From NCBI GenBank assembly GCA_019400425.1, contig JAFREE010000011.1:275591-339590 (forward strand): 64,000 nucleotides of DNA. The letters are read 5' to 3'. Positions 35,094 through 46,091 of this stretch are shown piece after piece. This DNA is from Hymenochaete sp. R1. Taxonomy: Eukaryota; Basidiomycota; Agaricomycetes; Hymenochaetales; Hymenochaetaceae. Made by a program: the position numbers and the translations under genes. Each line of letters opens with the position of its first letter. The stretch's first letter is position 1. The notes under the pieces were generated by a model. The model saw only the letters and a program-made list of their open reading frames with translations. It searched no databases and had not been told where the DNA came from.

Positions 35094-35668
35094 GACGGGA
35101 CGAGAGACGGCGCGAGGAGCTTCAAGGACTCGTACGCACCTCTTTCGTTTCAGCATACCATTCTGGTATTTATCGTGCGAATCAGAGGGGTCCGTGACTT
35201 TGCAAGCGCAATCCAATTTCTATACGCAGACCCGACCCGCGCATCCTGGCTTTTCAAGTAATGGAATCAGATTTTGGTATACGCAAACGTGTTTCTTTTA
35301 GCACCTGAAGCCGCTCGTACTAAGACTAAGACCTGTCTTAGTGGCATAATAAGGAGTGATGACCGAGGCAAGGTGAGACCAGGAGCAGCCTTCGTTGAAT
35401 ATTGAGCAAAGTGAGCTGGAAGTCGGGCTCGGCGCCCCTGCGTACAACTGGATAAAGTAATCAAGAACAAAGGAGAAGCAAAAAAGGACGGGGGGGGGTT
35501 ACAAAACTTGAATACTTTGTTCCCTTTCTTCTGTTTTCTGGGGAACGGACGGTGAGAAGAGGGAGTGAAACCAATAAACGGAAAGGAAGGTGGGAGATCA
35601 CGACATCAGTACGCAAACGAATGGGGTCAGGATCGAAACATAAAGCATTCTCAGAAATGTAGTCTGAT

Positions 35669-37421
35669 TCAACTACTGGAAAACAGCCCACTCGAATATC
35701 CCATAGCAAGTGAAAGGAATACGAGCAAGATGATCACAATCTGTGACTGGGACTGGGGTATCCGCCCAAGCCCGGTTGCTGGTCTTGAGATGGACTCTTC
35801 TTCGGGCTTTTCATCAAACTGGGTCATGTCAAACCTTCCCAACGACCCCGGAAACGACTTTCGTTTCTCCAACTCCGACTTCGACCTCGTCCTCGACGAC
35901 CACGAAATGTCTTCAGAGGTGTTCGACTTTGACGGGCCATTAATATTGGGAGGACGAACGAGGAGGTTCGATCGTATGACGTCGATATCGGCTCGAGTGA
36001 GCAAAGTGCGCGAGGTGAGGTAATCCTCCACCGTCCCGTATTTTTCGCGGAAGAGGGACAGGGTGGCGTGCATAGTCTCTTCCCTGTATTTCCACGAAGA
36101 GAAAATCGGTTCAGTCAGTCTCGGAAGACGCTGGGAAATAGGTGCTTGGTGCTTGGTGAAGGGATAGCCACTCACTTCGCACTTCCCATGTTCTGAAAAC
36201 CCGCCCAGTTGTCTCTGTATAGCGCTTCGCGCTGGAAGCGTGCGACGAGGGCTGGTAAGACGGGTGCGAGGCCGTATGTCGTTAGGCCGTAGTCATGCGC
36301 TATCGACGCGTCAGATGCGTTGAGGAGCTGCCAATTGGTGTACAATGTCGATGTCAGACTCGGGAGTAGGAGGGAAAGGACACTGGCACTTCATCGCTGT
36401 CTGGGGGACTAACTCACGAGTTGGACGAGGGCGGCGAAGATGCCTGTACGGTCTTTTCCGGCTGCGATGATGAATAAGTCGCGGCGGAATGGCGAGAAGA
36501 CGAGGAGAAGATACGAGGTATTTGTTAGTGTTAATCGTAAATTCACAAGCGCTTTTATGACCTTTGTACGGGACTCGGACGTACCAGTACAGTGTACGAG
36601 ACAGGCCTCGCCGGGGTGGTCCCGAATCCATAAGAGGACTTGTTCGAAGGCTTTAGCGCCGTTCTCGAGAATGCCTGTGTAAAGAGCTGCGAAAGCCTGA
36701 TGCATGATGTTAATTTAACGATGAGAGACTGGACAATAAGATGCGAGGGATACTTACGGTCTTTTCATCCGTCGCGAACCTCGCAACCCTGTGAAGGTTA
36801 CAGGTATTTTGTGTCAACAATATGGTTCTCTTTTAAGTGAGTTTTTTGAAGGGGTAGGGGGTGGGGGGTCATTGTTAAAAATAGAATGAAAAAGGGGACG
36901 AAGTGAGTTGGGTCTCACGGAATCGGAGATGGGTTTTTATCAACTCGAGTCTATCCAACAGAAGAAAAAGCACCCCCCCCCCCCACACACACAAACCAGC
37001 CCAGTAATGAATAAGGCGGATACACATACCTCGCAGCAAGCACCCCTGGATCATACTCATCTTTCTCACTCACCGGGACCCTCACGATCCGTACCCCTTC
37101 CACCTCAGGCGTCTGTCCTTTATACTTCTGTATCTCCACCTCGCTGCGAAAATCGAAGACAGCCTTGATGCCTAGCTCGATGAGCTTTGCCTTGCCTGAG
37201 GGGGTGAGGCGAGTGAGTTCGCCTGAGCGGTAGAGGATGCCTGGAGCAAGGGTCGGGAGGGTGGCGGAGGAGGAGGAGGTGCTGACGGAGAGGCCGAGGT
37301 CTCGGAAGTTGATGACGCCTTCCACGAGGACGAAAGGTGGGGAGGAGAGAATACGGTCGGTGTCTTCTTTGTTGGGTAGCTGAAGCCCCGACGTCGATTC
37401 CGTCGATTCAGGTGTTGTCAT
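35669..37421 (-). CDS. Y_phosphatase3-type tyrosine/dual-specificity phosphatase, tail-anchored
   Basis: Six exons (37030-37421, 36758-36788, 36585-36696, 36418-36461, 36176-36327, 35669-36083) give 381 aa. Exon 1 has VEGVINFRDLGLSV and GILYRSGELTRLTPSGKAKL with GIKAVFDFRS. These are the hallmarks of the fungal/bacterial Y_phosphatase3 family. The active-site loop is split by an intron: exon 3 ends CLVHCT, exon 4 starts AGKDRTGIF, giving HCTAGKDRTG (Cys nucleophile, Arg binder). The last exon has LREKYGTVEDYL and IRSNLLV, then a linker and a terminal hydrophobic helix (IVIILLVFLSLAMGY) with only nine residues after it. This looks like a tail anchor. Substrate unknown. Exon 2 is only 31 nt. 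A 12-C run lies in intron 1. Confidence 0.85.
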
Positions 37422-38359
37422 GCTTTAAGAGGCTCACGCAGAACGCAGAACGACTGAGTGAGAGAAGGGGTGGAAAAAGGACCTTTTCCCAAGGTCGATG
37501 GCCAAGTCATTTTTATAATGGACTCTGTGCAGTGCTATTGTTCATCAGATACGCGCTAGGCTAGAGGGTGTTTCGAAAGCTGCTGCGCTATATCGGATAC
37601 CGGAAGGGAAGAGGGAAAAGTTGGAGGTGAAACAAAAGCAAGTCCTTTAAGTTTATCTCTCTGCATTCTTCGGATACAGTACTCTAGAACGGAACATCCG
37701 CTTCCGCTTGAATTTTGAAGTATAGAACTTCAGAATTTCAGAATTCCGCAAAGTTAGCAGCCGAAGCCTGCCAGTACTAAGTCTAGTGTATGCAGCAAGT
37801 GGCTGGTTGAGCTCGACACAATAGAAAGAAGAAGAGAGAGAAAAGCTTTGATGTGAATAAAGTTCAATGCCGTCATAAGCGACAATGTCCTCCAAATAAA
37901 GAAAATCGGAGGCATGTGATTAATAGTCACGTGATGCAAGACGTAAAAATGACTCAGAGATGTGTAAATACGTGAAAACAGATTGGTTGGTCGACTTTCT
38001 CGCGCTGGAATCTACCTAGCAGTCCAGTCCAGACCGTCCCGATTGTCACAAGAGAAGTCGAGCCAGCAAGAATAAAATAGAATAAAACCTTAAAGAGGAT
38101 TACATAATTTGAAGCGGAGATTGAAAACCAAAGACAGGAGGTCTATCGCCACATTCGGATGGTTCGTTGACTTGGTTTGTTCCCACGCTCAGATCTCCCC
38201 CCTTTCTTGTTCTCACGCTCACAACTTTCCCTCCCTCCAGACCTCTCCTTCCGCTTTCTCCACCACTTGTCATCATCATCGTCCTCTCCATCAACCACCC
38301 GTCCTCGTTCTCGTCCCCGTCGTCGGCAACACCTTCCTCATCATCGGCGCCCACGCGCG
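37422..38359. promoter_or_regulatory. Divergent promoter region with a CACGTG site
   Basis: A 940-nt interval between the phosphatase (minus) and the FHA gene (plus). A perfect CACGTG lies at 37928-37933. A pyrimidine-rich leader (38180-38340) precedes the FHA start. I see no gene. Confidence 0.4.
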
Positions 38360-40761
38360 ATGCCAATGCAGACTACTCAAATGATGCAGTCCATCTCCCC
38401 TGCCGCCCACCCGGCTCTCTTCCTCTTCCCCCTTAACGACTCTTTCATCCCCAAGAACATCTGCCTCGCTAACGGCCAGCGCGTGAAGATTGGCCGCCAG
38501 ACAAACGCAAAGACAGTACCAGGAGAACGTAATGGCTATTTCGATTCAAAGGTCCTTTCTAGACAACATGCAGAGGTTTGGGAACAGGAGGGGAAGATCT
38601 GGATCAGGGACGTCAAAAGTTCAAACGGCACCTTCATCAACGGCGACCGTCTCTCTGCTGAGGGCGCAGAGTCGGAAGCCTTCGAACTTCATACTGACTA
38701 TATAGTTGTGCGTGTTCTTTTCTTGTCCCATTCTCACGTGTTGCTCTCGACTCATGTCGTTCATTCCCAGGAATTTGGTATCGACATTGTAGGTGAAGAC
38801 AACAAAACTATCATCCACCACAAAGTCGCCGCCAAGGTTATGTGCGCCTTCACCCCTCAAGAAGTTAATGCTGCGCAGGAGAGGATCTACAGCTTCAACC
38901 CTCAGCAACATCAGCAAGGACCTAATGGCGCTGGAGGGCTCGGCACAGTTGCACATAAACAACGTCCCATGCTTCAGCCCCAACAATCAAGCAATGTGGG
39001 CATCATGGGTGGTATGGGCGGAGGTGCGCGCCAGCCGGGCCGGAACGGACTCACTTTCGACCACATTCTTCAAAGGTTGTCCGGCGAACTCCAGAAGAGT
39101 CGTGAAACAAGTGCCGAGCTAGGGGCTGTGGCGGGAACAATGGGCGAAATAGAAAATGTTATTGGCGGTGCTCAAGTCCCTAACCTACCACCCTATCCTC
39201 ATAATCTTCCTCCCGTTCGTCCTTCTCACCAACACCAACAATCTTCTCCCCAACAACCTTCCGAATCGGGTTCTTCTGTGGCTCTTCTCCAAACTTTGCA
39301 AAGTCAACTCTCAGAGACCCAGTCTTCGCTTCACAACCAAGAGGAGAAAGTGCGGTCCTTGGAGTCCTTGCTGTCCGACCACGAGAGCATCAAGCGCGAT
39401 GTCGGGACGTTACGGGACTTCATTGAAGAGCAAAGAGAGCGTCAGCGCATGTCGCAACATATGCGACCAGAGGAGGACGAAGAGGACGACGATAGCCGAA
39501 GCGTCTGCACCGTCGTACCTCACGAATTGGAGACAGTTCATGAAGAGGATGAGGCAGACGCTGAGGAAAGTGAAGAAGAGCGGAGCGCGAGGAGAGAAGA
39601 ACTTGGTCGTCCTCGGACGCCTGAGCCCACGTCCATGGGCATGCACGAAGACGAGTTCGAGCGAAGAAGAGGCGCTCAACCCCATACAACAATCATGACG
39701 GAAGAGATGACTCGCCGGTTAACTTTCTTGTCAGATCAACTCGAATCCGCTCTCGAAATATCTCGAACTCTTCAGGAGCAGCACTCTGCCGCCCAACAAA
39801 CGATAGGCGCCCTTGAGGAGAAGGTCAGCTCACTCGAGGAGATGGTGCGTTCCACCCAGGCGTCTCAGGCTGCACAGGGCGCACAGCTCGCGGAGGAAGC
39901 CGAAGCGCGGTCGAAACAGCAAAAAGAAACGATGGTATCGATCTTCGACGAATTCCGGAAGACGTTTGAAGATCGGTGGGAGCAGGTCAAAAGCGAATGG
40001 TCGACAGAGCGCTCGCACTTTGAAAAGATCCGAAATGAACATGAAAGTCGCATGGAAACAGTGGAAGAGTCTGTTAAAGGCTCGACCAATAAGTTCGAGC
40101 TCGGACTGTCCAACTTGTCCACGCAGATCTCTAACTTGAAGGTAAACGGTTACGTTTCAAAGAATAAGCACACCGGGGGTCTGGTGACCCCTCCCTCGCC
40201 TCGATCTCTTTCCGATGCAGACTCAGAGTCAGACCCGCCGTTGCTCAACGCCGGGTTGAAACGTAAACGCTCTCGCTCGCATCGTGGACGATTAAGCAAG
40301 GTCTCACGTAGCCGAAGTCCAGCGACTTCCACCAGTGCGACGCTCGTGGATGGTATCAGTGCGCCCGAATCCTCCGTCGCGAGTCTAGGTTCACGCCGGT
40401 CGTCGACAGACTCGCCTACGGTTGGTTCGAGGCGGGAAAAGAGCGTGAGTGCGGGTGAGGGGATGATCGAGGAGGCGGAGGCGACCCCGCTTCCGTTGAA
40501 TATGGACAAGTTTCCGGATTCGAGGAATTACTTGCCCACACCGCAGTCTACGATTCACATGGACGACGTGGCGAATGAGGTGCGGAAAGGTGCTCAGCAG
40601 GTGCGTTTCTTTCGATGAAATAATTTTTGACGTTGGTCGATGCTCATTACCTACATGGATTTCAGCAACCGCATGCGGGAACAAACAACATGCAGGTTGC
40701 AATGGGCATCTTTGTGCTCGGTTTCGCGACCGCAGCTGTGTTATGGCGAGTGAAAGAGTAG
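38360..40761 (+). CDS. FHA-domain, tail-anchored protein (SLMAP/Vps64/Far10-like)
   Basis: Three exons (38360-38707, 38771-40600, 40666-40761) give 757 aa. An FHA domain occupies about residues 20-150: VKIGRQTN, LSRQHAEVW, IWIRDVKSSNGTFING. The Arg, Ser-x-x-His and Asn ligands for phosphothreonine are present. Long coiled coils follow (SQLSETQSSLHNQEEKVRSL; SDQLESALEISRTLQEQHSA), with Ser/Arg-rich linkers. The last exon encodes a terminal membrane helix (VAMGIFVLGFATAAVLWRVK then E-stop). FHA, then coiled coil, then tail anchor is the plan of SLMAP and yeast Far9/Vps64 and Far10, subunits of the STRIPAK/FAR phosphatase complex on ER or nuclear envelope. The first intron is 63 nt with no in-frame stop. 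Confidence 0.82.
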
Positions 40762-42411
40762 AACGAGTATGTGTGTATAGGATGCGTTGAAACGATGGAC
40801 GATTCTCTTTCCTCCCTCAGTCTCTTTCCCTCGGACACAAGCAGATAAAATATGGATTCTCTCTTCGGATGGCTGAAACAAGAAAAAACAGATTGAAGAA
40901 AGCAAAGCGAAAAGCAAGAAAGTTTCTCTTTATTTGGTGTTTTCGGTTCTTTTCGTTTCCCCTCATAACCCACTTTTACTTCATTTCATCTTCGACAAAC
41001 ACTTTCAGGCCCCTCCTCCCCTCGAGTCATGTCGATGTAATACCCACCTTTCGGTCGCTATAGTCTCCACACAACACAAACACATGTAGCTTTTACTCTC
41101 TCCGCCTTTCCTCTGCACACGCTCATTGGTCGTGCTTACACGTTCCTTCATCCAAACACCTCTTAACTATTATTTTATTATCGCATCGGCATCCCTTCGC
41201 ATCGCATTTGGTCCTTTGGCCCCTCTTTCGCATCGTTTCTCGCGGATCCTTCACCGACAACGGCAACGATATCAGCACGGATGGATAGTCCTCGGCTTTT
41301 CCCCCTTCGCGTCTTCACGCTCTGATCAGTGATCTTCCTTTAACACCCCCTTGGCACGCATCCCGCATCCCGCAATCGTATCCCCAACAACCCGTACATA
41401 AAGGCAATATTAAAGTATTATTTTGGAGGTGATCGTCCTATCAATCATTCTTGTTTCGAGCTTCGTCCTTCACGAGCGTCGAACGATAAATGTGTGGATG
41501 GCACCATCCATTATCATCAAATCACTCGGATTACAAGTAACCTATATCCTTTTTTCTGTTCATCTTCTCCCTTTCTCTCTTGCTCTTTCCCCGCCTTTTC
41601 TTTAAATACTCATGTGTATAGTCTACCAACCGCTCCAAATGCTTTTTTCTTCCCTTTTAACTTTACTACTTATCTTCCTTCCACTTCGTTCCGTTCCACA
41701 TTGACTTGACTTCTTCGACTCGCCGTCTCGTGTATACGTATCGTGTCGTCCTTCCCTCGCCTCGCCCCTTTCCTTCTCATTCCTCAACATCTGCCTCACT
41801 CCTACAGCCCGGAGGAGGATCGATGTACGTGAAGGGATGGTGTTGGGGTTTTCTATAATTTTTTCCCTTCGTCTCGTCTCATGCTATCTTTGTTTCTGTC
41901 TTTTTTTCCCCTCCTGTTTCTTCCTCTCTTCTACTTTTTATTGTGCGTACGATCACGACTTGCAATGATTTCTCAATATATGACTTTCTTCACTTCCAAA
42001 TTTTTTTGAATATCGGACTCAAAGTGCCGGGCTGGATCGAGGTTTCAGATGAGGTGCTGGGGATTATTTCAACTTTTTTGAAGGCGAAGTAAGCATGCTC
42101 ATTTAACGTGGGATGTATCATTGAGTGAGGTGCATAACCTTGTGCTACTCATGGATTTCAAGGTACGTTCGATGCATATGTTTGGATTCATTGGTAGGGT
42201 GCATACAACATAGACAAAATGAACAGGGCGGATTTTGAGAGTCGTGCGAGGAAGGGGAGACGAAAGGAAAGGGCGGGTAGAGATGCAATCGAACTACAAT
42301 GACTTCGTTCTTGAGCTCCAATTGCTCCTCCCCGACCAAAAAAGTGGTTACTCACAACTCGAGCCGCTCTCAAAAGAAGAAAAAAAAACACCAAAACAAT
42401 CACCCCTTCAA
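40762..42411. other. Long pyrimidine-rich gap between convergent genes
   Basis: A stretch of 1.65 kb between the 3' ends of the FHA gene and L26, strongly C/T-rich on the plus strand between about 40960 and 42000. Only short unconvincing frames occur. It may hold a long 3' UTR or a non-coding transcript; neither can be shown from sequence. Confidence 0.4.
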
Positions 42412-43165
42412 TCAATCCACCTCAATCTCACCCCCACTCCCCGCCCTCTTCTTCCGATCCTTCCTGTCCAAGATCGCACGACGATCCTTATCGAGCTTGA
42501 TGGTCGTGATGACGACGTTCGAGGGGTGGACGCCGATGGGCGCGCTGGCGCCGTTGGTCTTGTCGCGCACGACGCGATCGACGTGGACGACCCATTTTTT
42601 GCGGTAGACTTGGGTGATCTTGCCTTCGCGTCCCTTGTATTTGCCGCGCACGATGCGGACTTCGTCGTCTTTGCGGATGGGGAGGGAACGGGTCTGGGGA
42701 GGGGGGTTGCGTTGGTGCGATGATGCATCGGGTAGTGTAAGAATGGGTTTGCGCGGGTGAGTTTGGGGGGGGGGGGGGAGAAAGAGGGAACGTACGTTGT
42801 ATTTGGAGCGAAGGTCTTTGGAGAGGGCAGAGGACATGATTTTGCGTCGAACGGACGAAGGCGCGGAGAAGTGCGCCTTGCGCGATTTGCGACGCGTCGA
42901 TGAGTAGTCTGGATGAAGGTTTAAAAAAGAGGATTCGGTGAGCATTCAGCTGGGTTCAGGTATTCGAAATCGTGCATGTCCCGCCCACACAGAGCCCAGT
43001 TCCAGTTCCAGACCAGCTTCCTGTTTTCATCCATGCACGTTTCTCTCCCTAGAGGGACGGCTTCGGTGTAGAATAGAGATCCAGCAACATGCTTTCACCA
43101 CCCACAGACATGCACGATCTCTTTGCGTGGATAGAGTAGGACATACCAGTTGTCGTCTTTGCCAT
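42412..43165 (-). CDS. RPL26: 60S ribosomal protein L26 (uL24)
   Basis: Three exons. A 19-nt first exon (MAKTTT) joins at about 42908 to [20 protein letters not shown] and [19 protein letters not shown] further splice leads to [59 protein letters not shown] and a basic end. This is the KOW-fold protein uL24, which binds near the peptide exit tunnel. Length is about 144 aa, normal for the family. A poly-G run of 14 on the plus strand (42765-42778) sits inside the second intron. It is divergent from FRG1 across a 316-nt promoter containing two E-boxes. Confidence 0.95.
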
Positions 43166-43367
43166 CGTTGGACTACAGGAGAGCAAGAGTCGTAAGATGC
43201 TTATTCAGAATAGAAAAAGCAGACTGGCATGAACTCACTTTGGTCTTGAGGGTCGTTTGGCCGCCGTCACCGTTGCACGACGATCTCGAGACTTATCGCT
43301 GAGCGAGGCCGATAAATAAAACTGTACATATCTCACTTCCATCTTTGGTAGCTTAAACTCACACTTT

Positions 43368-43391
43368 CACGTGATAAGTTAAAGGCACGTG
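43368..43391. promoter_or_regulatory. Pair of CACGTG E-boxes between L26 and FRG1
   Basis: Perfect CACGTG at 43368-43373 and 43386-43391, 18 bp apart, in a short divergent promoter. This is the same paired arrangement as at 2643-2675. Confidence 0.5.
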
Positions 43392-43481
43392 TTTTTAATC
43401 ATGTATGTCGATCTCCCATTAAAGAGTGACGTGCGGTCGATCTCCTAGCTGTACTCGCTCGTTTCTTCAACTCAATACCCG

Positions 43482-44544
43482 ATGCCATCCAAACTCAAGT
43501 TCAAGGGCGACAAATCAAAGAAAAAGAGGAAACACGGTGAAGAGGGAGGGGAAACCAAGCGGAGGAAACGTGATGATGGCGACAACGTCGATGACGATAC
43601 GTGGGTGAGGCCAGATACCATACAGGAGATTCGAGGACCAGTCTTCCTCGTTCATCCTTCCGACCCTACGCCTGTCTGTGTTGCGTTCGACGCCGCTCGA
43701 GGGCGCGTGAACGTTGCGTCTGTCGACAAGTTCTCAAAGGCGGATGATAATGAAGATGGGGATGTGAAGGGCAAGGACAGATTACGAGACGAAGACCACG
43801 ATACGGAAGTCTTATCCCGTACACCGTCAGACGTCTCTCAGGTCTGGGTCGCCACCCGCGTCGCAGGCGCAGACACTCTTACGTTCCGCTCCGGCCAGGC
43901 TTCTTCCACAGGCTCGGGGGAAACTAAATTTCTGTCTTGCGACCGACACGGACTCGTCAGCGCCGATCGCGAAGCGCGGGGACCTGAAGAATCATGGACG
44001 CCTGTTCTCTTGCCTGACGGTATGGTCGCCTTCCAGAGCGTATACGAGAACTATTTAGGACTGGATGAGGTTGCTGGAGGTGGAAGGTCGTTGAGGTGTG
44101 ATGCGACGGAGGTTGGGTTTAATGAACGGTTTTGGGTGAAGGTTCAGGCGCGGTACAAGCGGGAGGCCGGTGAGGAGGAGAGGAAGAAGAAGGAAGGGGA
44201 GAAAAAGAAGAAGATCGATGAGGCTGGGACAAAGTATGTTCTGTCCTGCTTTCCTGTTCTGTGACATTGACCCCCCGTGTAGTCGCACGTACCAAGCATG
44301 GGGTGCGGGTAGATCAATTGTCTCGTTGGACGACAAGAACGAGGTATGTGAACTATCTTGTATACCAGCTCCCGCCAACCCGACTGACAACACTTGCAGC
44401 TCTATAAAGCTCGCAAGGATGGTCAACTCTCAGAAGCTCTGCTTGACAGGCGAGTCAAACTCAAAAGGTATGTATATACGGTCCACCACTTTCGAGCTCC
44501 CGAAGTCAGGTTCTGATTCTCAATAAAGCGACCGATTCTGTTAG
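43482..44544 (+). CDS. FRG1: FRG1-like actin/RNA-associated nuclear protein
   Basis: Four exons give about 300 aa. It has a basic N terminus (KFKGDKSKKKRKH) as in FRG1. A beta-trefoil (fascin-like) core follows, with TWVRPDTIQEIRGPVFL, KFLSCDRHGLVSADREARGP, ESWTPVLLPDGMVAFQSVYE and NYLGLDEV. The third and fourth exons give YQAWGAGRSIVSLDDKNELY with KARKDGQLSEALLDRR and, after the last intron, the short DRFC-stop. The C-terminal LLDRRVKLKSDRFC matches the family end. FRG1 binds F-actin and RNA and associates with spliceosomal particles. The last coding exon is only 16 nt (44529-44544). Confidence 0.9.
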
Positions 44545-44738
44545 GAATATTGCTCTTCACTTTGCTTTTTTTGGATTTACTTGTATATATGCAAGGCAAC
44601 GTACCGTCGTTTACATTCATAAATATATTTCTCTCATTATTGACATCAATGATAGACGCTTCATTCTCTCCACATTGGTCAAAGAAAAACGCTTCACAAA
44701 CAGCACACTCGGTTTGTAAAACGCCGGAAGGCTTGTTC

Positions 44739-44795
44739 CAGGGGGCCTTCGAAGCCTACTTGCGGCTCGTTGCATATTGTTTACTAAAGGATTTC
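44739..44795. repeat. Weak shared block upstream of B3 (also near B4)
   Basis: A segment centred on TTCGAAGCCTAC here resembles 47425-47480 upstream of B4, in the same orientation. Similarity is about 70% by eye and weak at the ends. Confidence 0.35.
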
Positions 44796-44814
44796 GATTG
44801 TTACGATCACCAGG

Positions 44815-45135
44815 ACTGGTAATCCTTTCTGCATCAAGACTCTTCCGCGAGGTAGTCTTTATCCCTACCGAGCGAGCAGAAGTGTAGAAGTATAATTGAT
44901 GTTAGGTAAGGCACAAGTTTGCATAGTTTGAAGCTACTTCCGTTATTCACTAATTCCATGGTCTCCTAGTATTGTTTCAGCTCCTAGATTGCGAACTTTA
45001 TTCCGCCACGGATCTCGCATTCGAGATACGACAATGCGCGTGCAAAGTCCTGTCGCATTAAAGGAGGAGTGGGAATTGTAGACTGCAGAAGGACATACCC
45101 TTCCATTGTCTTCAATCCCCCATTCGTCCTCCAAC
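44815..45135 (+). repeat. Inverted-duplication arm, B3 side
   Basis: The counterpart of 32843-33162 in opposite orientation, about 11.7 kb away. Identity is about 90% by eye, with only a few single-base gaps. It ends at the B3 ATG, and similarity then continues at lower level into the gene. Confidence 0.8.
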
Positions 45136-45888
45136 ATGTCGTCTCCCAAGAATGCGAAGACTTATCCTGAATCCGTAGAACGCCTTGTCGCAAAGGAAAG
45201 GGAGCTCTTCAAAGCTCACCCTTCTGATGCCAAGGACCCTCCCGCTGATTCTGTCATTGCCAAAACGATCTCTCTTTTCAAGGAGAATGTGCATGACACG
45301 ATGCATTGGTCGGAAGAGCAAGCAGACAATGACGAGGAATACAAAAAGAGAAAAGAAGAAAGACTTCAAGCATGCGACTGCGCCTTCGAAGTCTTTGCCC
45401 TTCGTTCTAAGGAGAAGTTGGAATGGGCATACAAAGTATACGATGATGAAGAAGAGCTACAGGAAGCGGTACGCCGTATTCACACTGAACTATATATGAG
45501 AATGCTGGATCTCTATCGGCGCATAATGAAGGAAAAGCTATGGAAGCATGTCGAGCGCTTTCGCCGGGTAATGGTCAGAGTACAGATCGAAGTGATGATC
45601 GTATCTTTTCGTGTCGTGGACCGAGACAAGTCTCGCGCAAAAAAAGACCCCAGTGTCAGTGAATCGGCGTACGATAAACTCGTTGATGAATGTGATATGC
45701 AGGATGATTTGCTCAATGAATGGACTGGGTATGGAAAGTTTGTTCTCGGTAAGCAATCGATGAAATGTTTGCATGAAACATATCGCGAACTGGAAGGAGT
45801 GAGGATCGGGGAAGGGAGCGATTTGGATACTAGTAGTAGCGATGAGTCCACAGATGATGAGCCTGTCCAGAAGGAATCACCTAAATAA
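45136..45888 (+). CDS. Family B paralogue B3 (unknown function)
   Basis: A single-exon 250-aa protein. Landmarks are MSSPKNAKTYPESVERLVAK and KERELFKAHPSDAKDPPADS with VIAKTISLFKEN, then ACDCAFEVFALRSKEKLEWA with YKVYDD. IHTELYMRMLDLYRRIMKEK with LWKHVERFRRVMVRVQIEVM follows, and the end is TYRELEGVRIGEG. It closes with an Asp/Ser-rich tail finishing VQKESPK. It is nearest to B1 in the first 40 codons and in its 5' flank. The central linker and the second half are closer to B4. An upstream ATG (45035) opens only a 15-codon frame ending in TAG, confirming the start at 45136. The B element lies at 45032-45049. Confidence 0.7.
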   Translation: MSSPKNAKTYPESVERLVAKERELFKAHPSDAKDPPADSVIAKTISLFKENVHDTMHWSEEQADNDEEYKKRKEERLQACDCAFEVFALRSKEKLEWAYKVYDDEEELQEAVRRIHTELYMRMLDLYRRIMKEKLWKHVERFRRVMVRVQIEVMIVSFRVVDRDKSRAKKDPSVSESAYDKLVDECDMQDDLLNEWTGYGKFVLGKQSMKCLHETYRELEGVRIGEGSDLDTSSSDESTDDEPVQKESPK

Positions 45889-46091
45889 CCCAAACTACTC
45901 ATATTCTTGTTTTGATCTTATCATAGATGAATATCGAGTTATTACGATGACGGTCCAGCTGTCCGCCAGTTTCTCTAAATTTTGATCGACGTGCGATCCT
46001 CGACGGTCAAAATAAACGACATGCCGCTTCTCTCGCAACTACTTTCACTATTGGACGTCTCCTTATTAACCAGCAGCTCCATCCCCTCATC

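Noticed and set aside
42408..42728. A 106-codon minus-strand frame over the last exon of L26
   Set aside because: It is a shadow of the L26 exon in another frame, rich in Arg/Ser/Pro as expected of such shadows.
32060..45888. The B1/B3 inverted repeat as a DNA transposon with terminal inverted repeats
   Set aside because: The arms contain genes and promoters, there is no transposase, and unrelated housekeeping genes (phosphatase, FHA, L26, FRG1) lie between them. A segmental inverted duplication fits better.
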